Source: an uncultured Erythrobacteraceae bacterium | GTDB lineage: Bacteria; Pseudomonadota; Alphaproteobacteria; Sphingomonadales; Sphingomonadaceae | Direction: 5' to 3' | NCBI GenBank assembly: GCA_950071875.1 | Contig: CATMNW010000035.1 | Location: forward strand, 1-13,339 | DNA length: 13,339 nucleotides | In this document: positions 1 through 6,616 of the stretch, piece by piece | Layout of the letters: each line of letters begins with the position of its first letter | How positions within the stretch are numbered: position 1 is the stretch's first letter | Program-made: the position numbers and the translations under genes | Notes under the pieces: model-generated | What the model saw: only the letters and a program-made list of their open reading frames with translations | Told to the model about the DNA's origin: nothing | The model's database searches: none

Positions 1-165
1 GAAAGCCGTATCGACCGCGCTTCGCGGAAAGCCTGCGGTTACACCATCCAGGGTCGTGGCAACCTTTCAGCAGAGCAAGCCGTACGCAGCTGTTTCGACA
101 AGGCAAAGGCACGCGCGAACAGGCAGTTTGCCGCACGCGCCGATGCTGCAGCCATGGGCGGCTGA
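1..165 (+). CDS. UrcA family protein, C-terminal part (5' end outside window)
   Basis: The reading frame open from base 1 ends at TGA 163-165 and gives 54 residues. It begins ESRIDRASRKACGY, carries a second cysteine in AVRSCFDKAKARA and ends in an Ala-rich tail. The 'RIDRA..K.CG' block followed by 'A.R.C...A...A' is the pattern I associate with UrcA-family proteins. These are small (about 100 residues) secreted proteins of Caulobacterales and Sphingomonadales with two conserved cysteines and no firmly established function. The N-terminal half, where a signal peptide would lie, is outside the window. The codon use and GC-rich third positions match the neighbouring genes. A strong hairpin terminator follows about 24 nt after the stop, which supports this as a real gene end. 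The family assignment rests on pattern memory only. Confidence 0.72.
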   Translation, partial: ESRIDRASRKACGYTIQGRGNLSAEQAVRSCFDKAKARANRQFAARADAAAMGG

Positions 166-188
166 TACCCCCGGCACGCCCGACTACG

Positions 189-228
189 GACCCCGGCCGG
201 ACGCAGTCCCCCGGCCGGGGTCTTCTTT
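189..228 (+). terminator. Rho-independent terminator after the UrcA-family gene
   Basis: A perfect 12-bp GC-rich stem (189-200 pairing with 211-222) with a 10-nt loop is followed by TTCTTT. It lies 23 nt after the UrcA-family stop codon. The response regulator on the opposite strand ends at 264, so the hairpin sits between two converging genes. On the minus strand no T-run follows the stem, so it should work mainly for the plus-strand transcript. Confidence 0.85.
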
Positions 229-263
229 GTCATTTATTCAGCGATCAGTGCGCAATTGCGGCG

Positions 264-1013
264 TTAACGCCCGGCCATTGCCTTCACCTTCGGAAGGTAT
301 GTCCTCCCGATCCGCAATGCTTCATCGTCGTCGAGTTCGACCGACCACACGCCAAGTCCATCATGACGCAAGCCGACGATCCGGTCCTTGCGCAAGATGG
401 TCGAACGGTGGATCCTGATGAACTTGGCCGGATCAAGCCGTTTCTCGAGGCCAGCTATAGTCTGCAGGAGCAGGTACGTACGGGCGGTCTCGCCTTCGCC
501 GACGTGGATACGAACATAATCGCGTTCGGCATCGATACGGCCGACTTCCGAGGTGGCAATCCGTATCAGTTCGGACCGGTGGGGAATCCATAACTCTTCG
601 AGCCAGCTACTGTCGGGTCTATCACCATCGCCACGACGCCCGATCGCACGCGCGACGGCGCGTTCGAGCCGCTCGGGTTTTACCGGCTTCAGAACATAAT
701 CGACGGCATCGAGATCGAATGCTTCGACCGCATAATTGTCATGCGCCGTCACGAAGACGACAGCCGGTCTCTCGGACTTCTTGGAAAGGGACTTGGCAAC
801 CGAAATGCCGTCGATTTCGGGCATGGTCATGTCGAGCAACATGAGATCGGGTTGGAGGGCCTCTACAAGCCTTAGTGCCTGCGCACCGTCACTGGCTGTC
901 CCGACAACCTGTAGCTCTGGGATCTTCGAGCAGATGACCTGCATGCGCTCGACGGCCAGCGGTTCGTCATCGACTATCAGTGTCTTGAGCTTGTCAGCGG
1001 TTTCCTCAGCCAT
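264..1013 (-). CDS. LytTR-family response regulator (LytR/AlgR type)
   Basis: This is a 249-residue two-component response regulator. The N-terminal receiver domain (about residues 10-125) has the acidic pair D15-D16, the phospho-acceptor Asp at D61 in LLLDMTMPEIDG, the conserved T89 and the K109-P110 switch lysine. The C-terminal LytTR DNA-binding domain (about 147-245) carries the usual signature region: SEVGRIDAERDYVRIH, then KFIRIHRSTILR. Proteins of this family bind DNA through a beta-sheet fold rather than a helix-turn-helix. The start ATG (1011-1013) overlaps the end of the kinase gene by 8 nt, so the two are translationally coupled and surely partners. The gene ends 35 nt from the hairpin serving the converging UrcA-family gene. 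All key phosphorylation residues are present. The target promoters cannot be read from this window. Confidence 0.93.
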   Translation of the reverse strand: MAEETADKLKTLIVDDEPLAVERMQVICSKIPELQVVGTASDGAQALRLVEALQPDLMLLDMTMPEIDGISVAKSLSKKSERPAVVFVTAHDNYAVEAFDLDAVDYVLKPVKPERLERAVARAIGRRGDGDRPDSSWLEELWIPHRSELIRIATSEVGRIDAERDYVRIHVGEGETARTYLLLQTIAGLEKRLDPAKFIRIHRSTILRKDRIVGLRHDGLGVWSVELDDDEALRIGRTYLPKVKAMAGR

Positions 1014-2232
1014 TCTTCACCATTGGTAGCCTGAGTTCGGTTTCATATCCTGTCAGAGACGGTCCGGAAACGATTGTCGCAGAATTGCCGAAGCGGGCTT
1101 CGATCCGGTCACGAACATTCGCCAGGCCGATACCGAAACCGCCTTTGCCCGAATGTGCCCCGGGCCCATCGTCGCTGACCCGCAGAACCAATCGCCCGTA
1201 TTCTTCGCGAGCAATGATCGAAATGGTCACTGGCTTGCTTGATGCCGAGACGCCGTATTTGACCGAATTTTCGACCAGCGGTTGCAGGATCATCCCGGGG
1301 ACCTTGTAACCCGCCAGTTCGGACGGAAGGTCAACCTTAACCTTCAGTCGCTCCGGAAAACGAACCGATTCGATTTCCAGGTAATGTTCCTGGAGGTCGA
1401 TTTCGTCTTCAAGGCTAACGTCACCCGTCGAATCGTCTGCAAGGCTGTGCCGGTAGAAGCGCGAAATGGTCTGGATCATCTGTTCCGCTCGGTCCGGCTT
1501 GCCCGTCAGCACCAGTGCCGACAGCGAATTCAGCGTGTTGAACAGGAAGTGGGGATTCACCTGGTAGCGCAGGGACCGTAGTTCCGCCGCCTTCGCTGCT
1601 GTACGGAACCGTTCGCCGCGGCGTTCGGCAGCCCGGGCCTGCGCGCCAGCCAGCAAGGCGAGGAACAGGGCCGCCCAGGCAAGCAGCAGGAAATATCGCC
1701 CGACCGCCAAGTCGAAAGTCATCCGCCATTGGTCGATCGATGTCGGTGCCGGAGCGATGACAACGCTCTGGGGCATCGCAGCTTCGGCGTTCTCGACCTC
1801 ATCGTCGATCCCCTGGCGCGGGAGATCGATTAGTAGGTTTCCCGAATCATCGCGGCGCAGCGAAATGCCGCGCTCCTTGCCCATCTGCTGTTCGACCTTC
1901 GCTTCGATGGATTCGAATACGTAGCGATTGAATTGTGCAACGAGGATGGCGGCAGGCATTGCTGCGATCAGTGCCACCGCGATCTTTATCCCGAGCGACC
2001 GGTTTTCCACCAAGCGTAACAGCAGCCACAGGAGCCCGGTAACAGCGACGCCGAAGACGCAGACCAATGCGCGGCGTCCCAGTAACTCGTCCTGAAAGTC
2101 CAGGCCGACTATCACCCCCCTGAGGGTGATCAGGAGAAAATAGCATAGCCAGACCCCGACCATTGAAGCGAGGACGACTTTGCCCGACAGGCGTTCGTCA
2201 GACGGATTAATCTGGGGTTCAGGGCTCGACAC
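1006..2232 (-). CDS. LytS-type membrane sensor histidine kinase
   Basis: This 408-residue sensor kinase is the partner of the overlapping LytTR regulator. Four hydrophobic segments are visible, at about residues 19-37, 55-75, 82-101 and 178-199. Between the third and fourth is a hydrophilic 75-residue loop, acidic around 143-150, which the positive-inside rule places in the periplasm, so it may be the sensing part. The His_kinase domain (PF06580 type) follows, with the phospho-acceptor H228 in RYQVNPHFLFNTLN. The ATPase domain shows the N-box LQPLVENSVKYG (N322) and G-boxes DDGPG (354-358) and GFGIGLANVRDR. The start is GTG at 2230-2232: the frame has a stop 21 nt upstream and no earlier start codon, and no clear Shine-Dalgarno is seen. 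A shorter start at M24 would lose part of the first helix. It could be co-transcribed with the fumarase upstream, but a hairpin lies in the 78-nt gap. Confidence 0.9.
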   Translation of the reverse strand: MSSPEPQINPSDERLSGKVVLASMVGVWLCYFLLITLRGVIVGLDFQDELLGRRALVCVFGVAVTGLLWLLLRLVENRSLGIKIAVALIAAMPAAILVAQFNRYVFESIEAKVEQQMGKERGISLRRDDSGNLLIDLPRQGIDDEVENAEAAMPQSVVIAPAPTSIDQWRMTFDLAVGRYFLLLAWAALFLALLAGAQARAAERRGERFRTAAKAAELRSLRYQVNPHFLFNTLNSLSALVLTGKPDRAEQMIQTISRFYRHSLADDSTGDVSLEDEIDLQEHYLEIESVRFPERLKVKVDLPSELAGYKVPGMILQPLVENSVKYGVSASSKPVTISIIAREEYGRLVLRVSDDGPGAHSGKGGFGIGLANVRDRIEARFGNSATIVSGPSLTGYETELRLPMVKNG

Positions 2233-2252
2233 GGTCTGCGATGTGCCTACTC

Positions 2253-2278
2253 ACCGCCGCAAACACCAGCGCGGCGGT
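2253..2278. repeat. GC-rich inverted repeat between fumarase and kinase genes
   Basis: A perfect 8-bp inverted repeat (2253-2260 with 2271-2278) encloses a 10-nt loop. On the minus strand it follows the fumarase stop by 32 nt and precedes the kinase GTG by 20 nt. There is no T-run after it in that direction. It could be a 3'-end stabilising or weak attenuating hairpin for the fumarase mRNA, or an operator for the kinase operon. Confidence 0.45.
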
Positions 2279-2310
2279 CGAACGGGCTGTGCGGTTGGTC
2301 GAGCAGCCGG

Positions 2311-3837
2311 CTATCCGGCGGGTGTAAATTCCCCTTCGGCGATACGACGGCGCCATTCGGCAGGTGCCAGCGTGTGAACGTTGTTGCCTGCTGCATCGAC
2401 CGCAACCGTCACCGGCATGTCCTGCACTTCGAATTCATAAATTGCCTCCATGCCGAGATCTTCGAAGGCGACGACCTTTGCACCCTTGATGGCGCGGCTT
2501 ACGAGATAGGCCGCACCGCCTGTAGCCATAAGGTATGCCACCTTGAACCGGCTGATCACCTCCACAGCATTATGCCCGCGTTCCGCCTTACCGATCATGG
2601 CGAGGAGGCCGAGGTCGAGCATCATTTCGGTGAATTTGTCCATGCGCGTGGCGGTTGTGGGGCCGGCCGGTCCAACGACTTCGCCCATCACCGGATCGAC
2701 CGGCCCGACATAATAGATCGCACGGCCCTTGAACTCGACAGGAAGCTCTTCGCCACGCTCCATCATGTCGTGAATACGCTTGTGTGCGGCATCGCGCCCG
2801 GTGAGCATCTTCCCAGACAGCAGCAGGCGGTCTCCATGTTCCCAGCTTTCGACTTCTTCGGGCGTGAGGGCATCGAGATTCACGCGTTTGGCTGCCGAAT
2901 CGGGCTTCCAAGTGACCTGTGGATAATCATCGAGCTTGGGCGGTTCGAGATAGGCAGGGCCCGAGCCATCGAGCGAGAAGTGCGCATGACGCGTGGCGGC
3001 ACAGTTGGGAATCATGGCCACCGGTTTGCCCGCTGCGTGGCACGGGGCATCAAGGATTTTTACATCAAGCACGGTCGACAGCCCGCCGAGCCCCTGAGCA
3101 CCGACACCCATGGCGTTCACTGCGTCGAAAATGTCGATTCGCAGTTGCTCGATATCATTCTGGGCGCCTCGTTCCTTGAGCTGACCCATGTCGATCGGAT
3201 CCATGAGGCTGAGCTTGGCGAGCTTCATGCAGTGCTCCGCCGTGCCACCTATGCCGATACCGAGCATACCGGGAGGGCACCACCCTGCGCCCATCGAAGG
3301 AATCTGTTCGAGCACCCATTCGACGATATTGTCGGAAGGGTTCATCATCTTGAATTTCGACTTGTTCTCGCTGCCACCACCTTTGGCCGCGACGTCGATG
3401 TCGATGCGATTTCCCGGCACCATCTCTACCGACAGCACCGACGGGGTGTTGTCGCGCGTGTTTCGGCGCGTGAAAGCCGGGTCGGCAAGTATTGAAGCTC
3501 GCAGCTTGTTGTCGGGATGATTGTAGGCCTGGCGCACCCCCTCATCGACGACATCCTGCAAGCTACGCTCGGAATCGAGCCGACAATCCATGCCCCATTT
3601 AACGAACACGTTTACGATGCCGGTATCCTGGCAGATGGGCCGATGACCCTCGGCACACATGCGGCTGTTGGTCAGGATCTGTGCAATGGCGTCCTTCGCT
3701 GCCGGGCCCTTCTCCGCTTCGTAAGCCTCGCCCAGAGCGCGGATGTAGTCCATCGGATGGTAGTAAGAGATGTACTGGAGCGCGTCGGCGACGCTCTCGA
3801 TAAGATCGTTTTCGCTGATGATGGTCATGTCACTCAT
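2311..3837 (-). CDS. fumA: Class I fumarate hydratase ([4Fe-4S], FumA/FumB type)
   Basis: This enzyme reversibly hydrates fumarate to L-malate in the TCA cycle in the cytoplasm. It has 508 residues from the chosen start. The N-terminal (alpha) domain covers about 10-290 and the C-terminal (beta) domain about 300-505. Three cysteines match the cluster ligands of class I fumarases: C69 in RPICQDTG, C187 in GWCPPGMLG and C279 in IPNCAATR. The C-terminal GRAIYYVGPVDPVMGEVVGPAGPTT stretch (split here as GRAIYYVGPVDP and MGEVVGPAGPTT) is also characteristic. I chose the ATG at 3835-3837 because GGGA lies about 11 nt upstream. An in-frame ATG at 3892-3894 exists, but the likely -10 element lies between it and the chosen start, and its extra residues look non-coding. 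The gene is divergent from the methyltransferase-tolC run. The oxygen-labile class I form is common in this order. Confidence 0.95.
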   Translation of the reverse strand: MSDMTIISENDLIESVADALQYISYYHPMDYIRALGEAYEAEKGPAAKDAIAQILTNSRMCAEGHRPICQDTGIVNVFVKWGMDCRLDSERSLQDVVDEGVRQAYNHPDNKLRASILADPAFTRRNTRDNTPSVLSVEMVPGNRIDIDVAAKGGGSENKSKFKMMNPSDNIVEWVLEQIPSMGAGWCPPGMLGIGIGGTAEHCMKLAKLSLMDPIDMGQLKERGAQNDIEQLRIDIFDAVNAMGVGAQGLGGLSTVLDVKILDAPCHAAGKPVAMIPNCAATRHAHFSLDGSGPAYLEPPKLDDYPQVTWKPDSAAKRVNLDALTPEEVESWEHGDRLLLSGKMLTGRDAAHKRIHDMMERGEELPVEFKGRAIYYVGPVDPVMGEVVGPAGPTTATRMDKFTEMMLDLGLLAMIGKAERGHNAVEVISRFKVAYLMATGGAAYLVSRAIKGAKVVAFEDLGMEAIYEFEVQDMPVTVAVDAAGNNVHTLAPAEWRRRIAEGEFTPAG

Positions 3838-3871
3838 CGCCGCAAATTCCCATGTTGCAGATTTGCGCTCC

Positions 3872-3901
3872 CCGATAGGCGCGTTTGCCGCCATCGGTCA
3901 A
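3872..3901 (-). promoter_or_regulatory. fumA: Candidate promoter of the fumarase gene
   Basis: Read on the minus strand there is a -35-like TTGACC (3901-3896), an 18-nt spacer and a weak -10-like TATCGG (3877-3872). It would start transcription about 28 nt before the ATG at 3837. The -35 matches the consensus at five of six positions, the -10 at three of six. This is a guess from consensus only. Confidence 0.33.
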
Positions 3902-3908
3902 AGCGCTT

Positions 3909-3929
3909 GGCCGCAAGGGGCCTTGCGCC
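3909..3929. repeat. Imperfect dyad in the divergent fumA / tolC-operon promoter region
   Basis: CGCAAGG (3912-3918) and CCTTGCG (3921-3927) form a near-continuous dyad around two central G bases. Skipping one extra C, it extends by a further GG...CC pair to 3909-3929. It lies midway between the divergent genes and just upstream of the candidate fumarase -35, where an operator for a shared regulator could sit. No known regulator motif is recognised. Confidence 0.4.
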
Positions 3930-3944
3930 TAAGGAAACCGGAGC

Positions 3945-3972
3945 TTGCATAAGCGTGTTATCGATGTAATAC
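3945..3972 (+). promoter_or_regulatory. Candidate promoter of the methyltransferase-tolC run
   Basis: There is a -35-like TTGCAT (3945-3950), a 16-nt spacer and a -10-like TAATAC (3967-3972). Transcription would start near 3979, giving a short leader before the ATG at 3990. Both boxes match the consensus only partly. This is the best candidate in the divergent gap, not a proven promoter. Confidence 0.3.
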
Positions 3973-3989
3973 AGCTCGCGGATAGAAAC

Positions 3990-4586
3990 ATGACCATCAC
4001 GACCACCCGCCCCGATTTTGCCGCCGCCCGCAAGGCGATGCTCGACAGTCAGCTGCGCACCAGCGGCGTGAACGAGGTTTTCGTGCTCGAGCGTATGGGC
4101 GTCGTTCCGCGTGAAGATTTCGTCCCTGAAGGCGCGAAGTCGACCGCTTACATGGACCGCGCAATCCGGCTCGAGGACGGCGGATTCCTGCCGGCCCCGC
4201 TGTTCCACGGCGCGATGCTCGCCGAAGCTCGTCCGTCGCTGACTGACAACGTCCTCGTCGTCGACGCGGGCAGCGGTTACCTGCCTGCACTGGTCGGCCC
4301 ACTGGTGGAAAGTGTCGACACGATTGCACCTGACAAGGCTGCAACCAGCGGCAAGCGCGGCAGCTACAGCCTTGTTCTTGTCGACGGGGCAATCGAACAT
4401 GTGCCTTCTTCCCTGGCCAAGCTGGTCGCGGAAGGCGGGCGTATCATTACCGGCATGGTCGAGCGCGGTGTCACCCGTCTCGCCACCGGTCGTAAATCCG
4501 GCAAGGCGCTTGCGCTGCTACCTCTTGCCGAAATGGGCATTCCGCGGCTTGGCGCATTCGACCGGCCGCCGAGCTGGAGTTTCTGA
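3990..4586 (+). CDS. Protein-L-isoaspartate O-methyltransferase-like protein, shortened and probably degenerate
   Basis: The 198 residues start at ATG 3990 with MTITTTRPDFAAARKAML. The N-terminal block MLDSQLRTSGVNEVFVLERMGVVPREDFVP is the usual opening of the PIMT (PCMT) family. That family uses S-adenosylmethionine to methylate damaged L-isoaspartyl residues for repair. A motif I-like VVDAGSGY (about 91-98) and the late GGRIITG segment are kept. Compared with the family, the TISQP-like active-site stretch appears as FLPAP, without the Ser/Thr. The stretch between motif I and the C-terminal strands is also about 35 residues shorter than usual, removing the region that contacts the adenosine part of SAM. 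The protein may therefore lack classical repair activity. It ends in TGA directly followed by the tolC ATG, so the two are translationally coupled. An upstream in-frame ATG (3945) is unlikely because the family block begins after 3990. Confidence 0.82.
   Translation: MTITTTRPDFAAARKAMLDSQLRTSGVNEVFVLERMGVVPREDFVPEGAKSTAYMDRAIRLEDGGFLPAPLFHGAMLAEARPSLTDNVLVVDAGSGYLPALVGPLVESVDTIAPDKAATSGKRGSYSLVLVDGAIEHVPSSLAKLVAEGGRIITGMVERGVTRLATGRKSGKALALLPLAEMGIPRLGAFDRPPSWSF
4576..4579 (+). promoter_or_regulatory. tolC: Ribosome binding site of tolC inside the preceding gene
   Basis: GGAG lies 7 nt before the tolC ATG (4587) and inside the last codons of the methyltransferase-like gene, whose TGA (4584-4586) abuts the ATG. 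This supports the tolC start and translational coupling. Confidence 0.65.
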
Positions 4587-6065
4587 ATGCATCGCGGAGG
4601 GATTGCCAGGTTTCTGATTGCCGGGGCCAGCGTATCTGCGTTGGCGGCGGCCGTCCCTGCACAGGCGGATACGCTGCAGGAAGCCCTTACCCAGGCATAT
4701 CAGGACAATCCCACGCTGTTGGCGGCGCGCGCCCAGCAGCGCGCGATCGACGAGAACGTTCCGATCAACGAAGCCCCGGGCATCCCGAGTATCAATGCCA
4801 CCGGCAGCTATACCGAGTTCATCAAGAAATCGCCGAACAGTTTTACCGCTCCCGATCGCACATTGCGGATCGGACCCACCTTGACTGTGCCGGTCTATGC
4901 AGGCGGGGCGATCAAGAATTCGGTCAAGGCAGCCGAAGAACGGGTTGACGCGGGCCAGGCCGATTTGCGCGCCATCGAAAGCGCGATCTTCAATCAGGTC
5001 GTCGCGGCCTATATGGATGTATTGCGCGGGCAGGCGCTGGTTTCCCTGTCGGCCAATCAGGTCCAGGTCCTGTCGGTCAATGTTCAAGCTACCAGCGACC
5101 GCTTCGAGATCGGAGACCTTACCCGCACCGACGTCGCCCAGTCCCAATCGCGCCTTGCACTGGCACAAGGTGATCTGCGAAATGCGCAGGCAAACCTGAT
5201 CAACGCACGTGAAACCTACATCCAGCTGGTCGGCGAGGCACCTAAGGATCTTCAGCCTCCGCCGCCGCTCCCCAACTTGCCCGCGAGCGTTGAAGTGGCA
5301 GTGGATGAAGCGCTGGCAAACAATCCGGACCTTATCGCCAACAAGGAACGCGCAGCGGCCGCCGGCTTCGACACCGAAGTCGCCGGTTCGGGGCGCCTGC
5401 CCAATGTCTCGCTCTTCGCAAATGGCGGTTACACCGATTATCTCGGGACTCTCGCTCGTGGTGTTGGCGGCGCTGCCCAGACCGAAACCACCGCCAATGC
5501 CGGGGTTCAGGTCAGTATACCAATCTTCCAGGGTGGGCTTCCGGCCGCACGCCAGCGTCAGGCGCAAGCGCGCGAAACTGCTGCCCTGGAGCAGGTCATT
5601 GCAACCGAACGCGACGTGATTGCACAGGTGCGTGCTGCTTGGTCGAGCTGGCAGGCTTCGCTAGCAGTAATCGAAAGCAGTCAGGTTGCGGTCGATGCGG
5701 CCGACCTTAGCCTTGAGGGTGTACGGGCCGAAAATTCAATCGGCAGCCGCACCATCCTGGATGTGCTCAACGCCGAGCAGGAGTTGCTCAATGCCCGCGT
5801 CCAACTGGTGACCGCCCGGCGAAATGCCTATGTCGCCGGTTTCACACTGCTGGCGGCGATGGGCCGTGCCGAAGCGCGGGATCTCGGTTTTCTAGGTGAA
5901 GGCGTCCTGTACGACCCTGCCGTCAACTACGAGCGTGTTCGCGGGCGTGTGTGGGACTGGGATCGCGATCCGGAGCCGATGCCTTCTTCGACTCGCACGG
6001 TCGATGTACCGGCACCCGATGCCAGCGTACCCGCCGATAGTGAAAATACGATCGAAACACGCTAA
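4587..6065 (+). CDS. tolC: TolC family outer-membrane efflux/secretion channel
   Basis: This is a 492-residue outer-membrane channel protein of the TolC type. It is the exit duct for type I secretion and tripartite efflux pumps, and assembles as a trimeric beta-barrel with a periplasmic alpha-helical tunnel. An N-terminal signal peptide (residues 1-27, MHRGGIARFLIAGASVSALA then AAVPAQA) would be cut after AQA. Two tandem repeats with the family's features follow. The first half has DTLQEALTQAYQDNPTLLAAR and RFEIGDLTRTDVAQSQSRLA. The second has VDEALANNPDLIANKERAAA and ENSIGSRTILDVLNAEQELL. The conserved GxxTRTDV / GSRTILDVLNAEQ helical motifs are intact. The length matches alphaproteobacterial TolC. 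The C-terminal tail after about residue 440 is Pro/Asp-rich and probably periplasmic and disordered. No inner-membrane pump or adaptor gene is present here, so its partners are encoded elsewhere. Confidence 0.95.
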   Translation: MHRGGIARFLIAGASVSALAAAVPAQADTLQEALTQAYQDNPTLLAARAQQRAIDENVPINEAPGIPSINATGSYTEFIKKSPNSFTAPDRTLRIGPTLTVPVYAGGAIKNSVKAAEERVDAGQADLRAIESAIFNQVVAAYMDVLRGQALVSLSANQVQVLSVNVQATSDRFEIGDLTRTDVAQSQSRLALAQGDLRNAQANLINARETYIQLVGEAPKDLQPPPPLPNLPASVEVAVDEALANNPDLIANKERAAAAGFDTEVAGSGRLPNVSLFANGGYTDYLGTLARGVGGAAQTETTANAGVQVSIPIFQGGLPAARQRQAQARETAALEQVIATERDVIAQVRAAWSSWQASLAVIESSQVAVDAADLSLEGVRAENSIGSRTILDVLNAEQELLNARVQLVTARRNAYVAGFTLLAAMGRAEARDLGFLGEGVLYDPAVNYERVRGRVWDWDRDPEPMPSSTRTVDVPAPDASVPADSENTIETR

Positions 6066-6078
6066 TGGACGATAGTGC

Positions 6079-6100
6079 CGAATCGAAATTGTTCGATTCG
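6079..6100. repeat. Perfect hairpin containing two GANTC sites, upstream of the popZ-like gene
   Basis: A perfect 9-bp inverted repeat (6079-6087 with 6092-6100) has a 4-nt loop and sits in the 50-nt gap between tolC and the PopZ-like gene. Each arm contains a GANTC site (6080-6084 and 6095-6099), the target of the alphaproteobacterial methylase CcrM. No T-run follows, so it is not a typical intrinsic terminator. It could act as a regulatory site in DNA or as an mRNA 3'-end hairpin for tolC. Confidence 0.55.
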
Positions 6101-6105
6101 CAGCT

Positions 6106-6110
6106 GGGGG
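6106..6110 (+). promoter_or_regulatory. popZ: Ribosome binding site of the popZ-like gene
   Basis: GGGGG lies 5 nt before a GTG (6116) and 11 nt before an in-frame ATG (6122). The short spacing slightly favours the GTG. Both starts precede the conserved N-terminal motif, so the choice changes only two residues. Confidence 0.45.
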
Positions 6111-6115
6111 CTTGA

Positions 6116-6598
6116 GTGACGATGCATCAACCGGGTGAACCTTCGGTCGAAGAAATCCTCGACTCTATCAAGAAGGTGATCGCGCGCGACAATCGCGACG
6201 AGGTGATTGCCGAACGTCGCCGGAAGGCATCACCTGTCCAACAGATGGCGGAACCCGCCGACGCCGAGGAAGCCGAAGAAGTTCTCGAGCTGGCAGAGGA
6301 AATCGCTCTGGACGAGGACCGCTTTGATGATGAGGCCGGTTCCGACGCTGCGGATGGAGATTCGTTGACGCGTGACGATACGCGCGAAGCCATGCGCCAG
6401 AACTTCGCCGCGCTTTCCATGCTCGCCAAGCCGGGCAAGCAGCCGCAGATCGTGCGCTCGGGTGAAACCTCGCTTGAAGGCCTCGTTCGCGAGATGCTGC
6501 GTCCGATGCTTGCCCAGTGGCTCGACGACAATCTTCCTTCAATGGTCGAAGAGCTCGTGAAAGCGGAAATTTCCCGCATCGCAGGCAAGCGCAGCTAA
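6116..6598 (+). CDS. popZ: PopZ-like polar organizing protein (DUF2497 family)
   Basis: The protein has 160 residues from GTG 6116 (158 from ATG 6122). It has the three-part build of PopZ/DUF2497 proteins. First is a short N-terminal helix, EPSVEEILDSIKKVIARD (about 8-25). Then comes an acidic, Glu/Asp-rich disordered middle (about 46-82). Last is a C-terminal helical oligomerisation segment, SLEGLVREMLRPMLAQWLDD followed by NLPSMVEELVKAEISRIAG (about 119-157). In Caulobacter, PopZ forms a membraneless hub at the cell pole that anchors the ParB-bound origin. The acidic spacer here lacks the strong proline enrichment known for Caulobacter PopZ. That it does the same job here is inferred from family membership. 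The gene follows tolC by 50 nt and precedes the ferredoxin gene by 18 nt. GANTC sites cluster just upstream and in its first codons. Confidence 0.85.
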   Translation: MTMHQPGEPSVEEILDSIKKVIARDNRDEVIAERRRKASPVQQMAEPADAEEAEEVLELAEEIALDEDRFDDEAGSDAADGDSLTRDDTREAMRQNFAALSMLAKPGKQPQIVRSGETSLEGLVREMLRPMLAQWLDDNLPSMVEELVKAEISRIAGKRS

Positions 6599-6616
6599 AT
6601 CGCTTCCGTCTGCATT

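Noticed and set aside
2374..3495. Long plus-strand open frame of 373 codons
   Set aside because: It lies antisense to the class I fumarase, whose cluster cysteines and domains are intact. The translated product is His/Arg-rich with no domain, as expected for a GC-rich shadow frame.
3838..3894. Longer N-terminus for the fumarase starting at 3894
   Set aside because: The added 19 residues do not look like the family, the candidate -10 element lies inside this stretch, and the Shine-Dalgarno favours 3837.
4518..5567. Minus-strand open frame of 349 codons
   Set aside because: It is antisense to tolC, which has a signal peptide and both repeats intact. The product has no recognisable domain.
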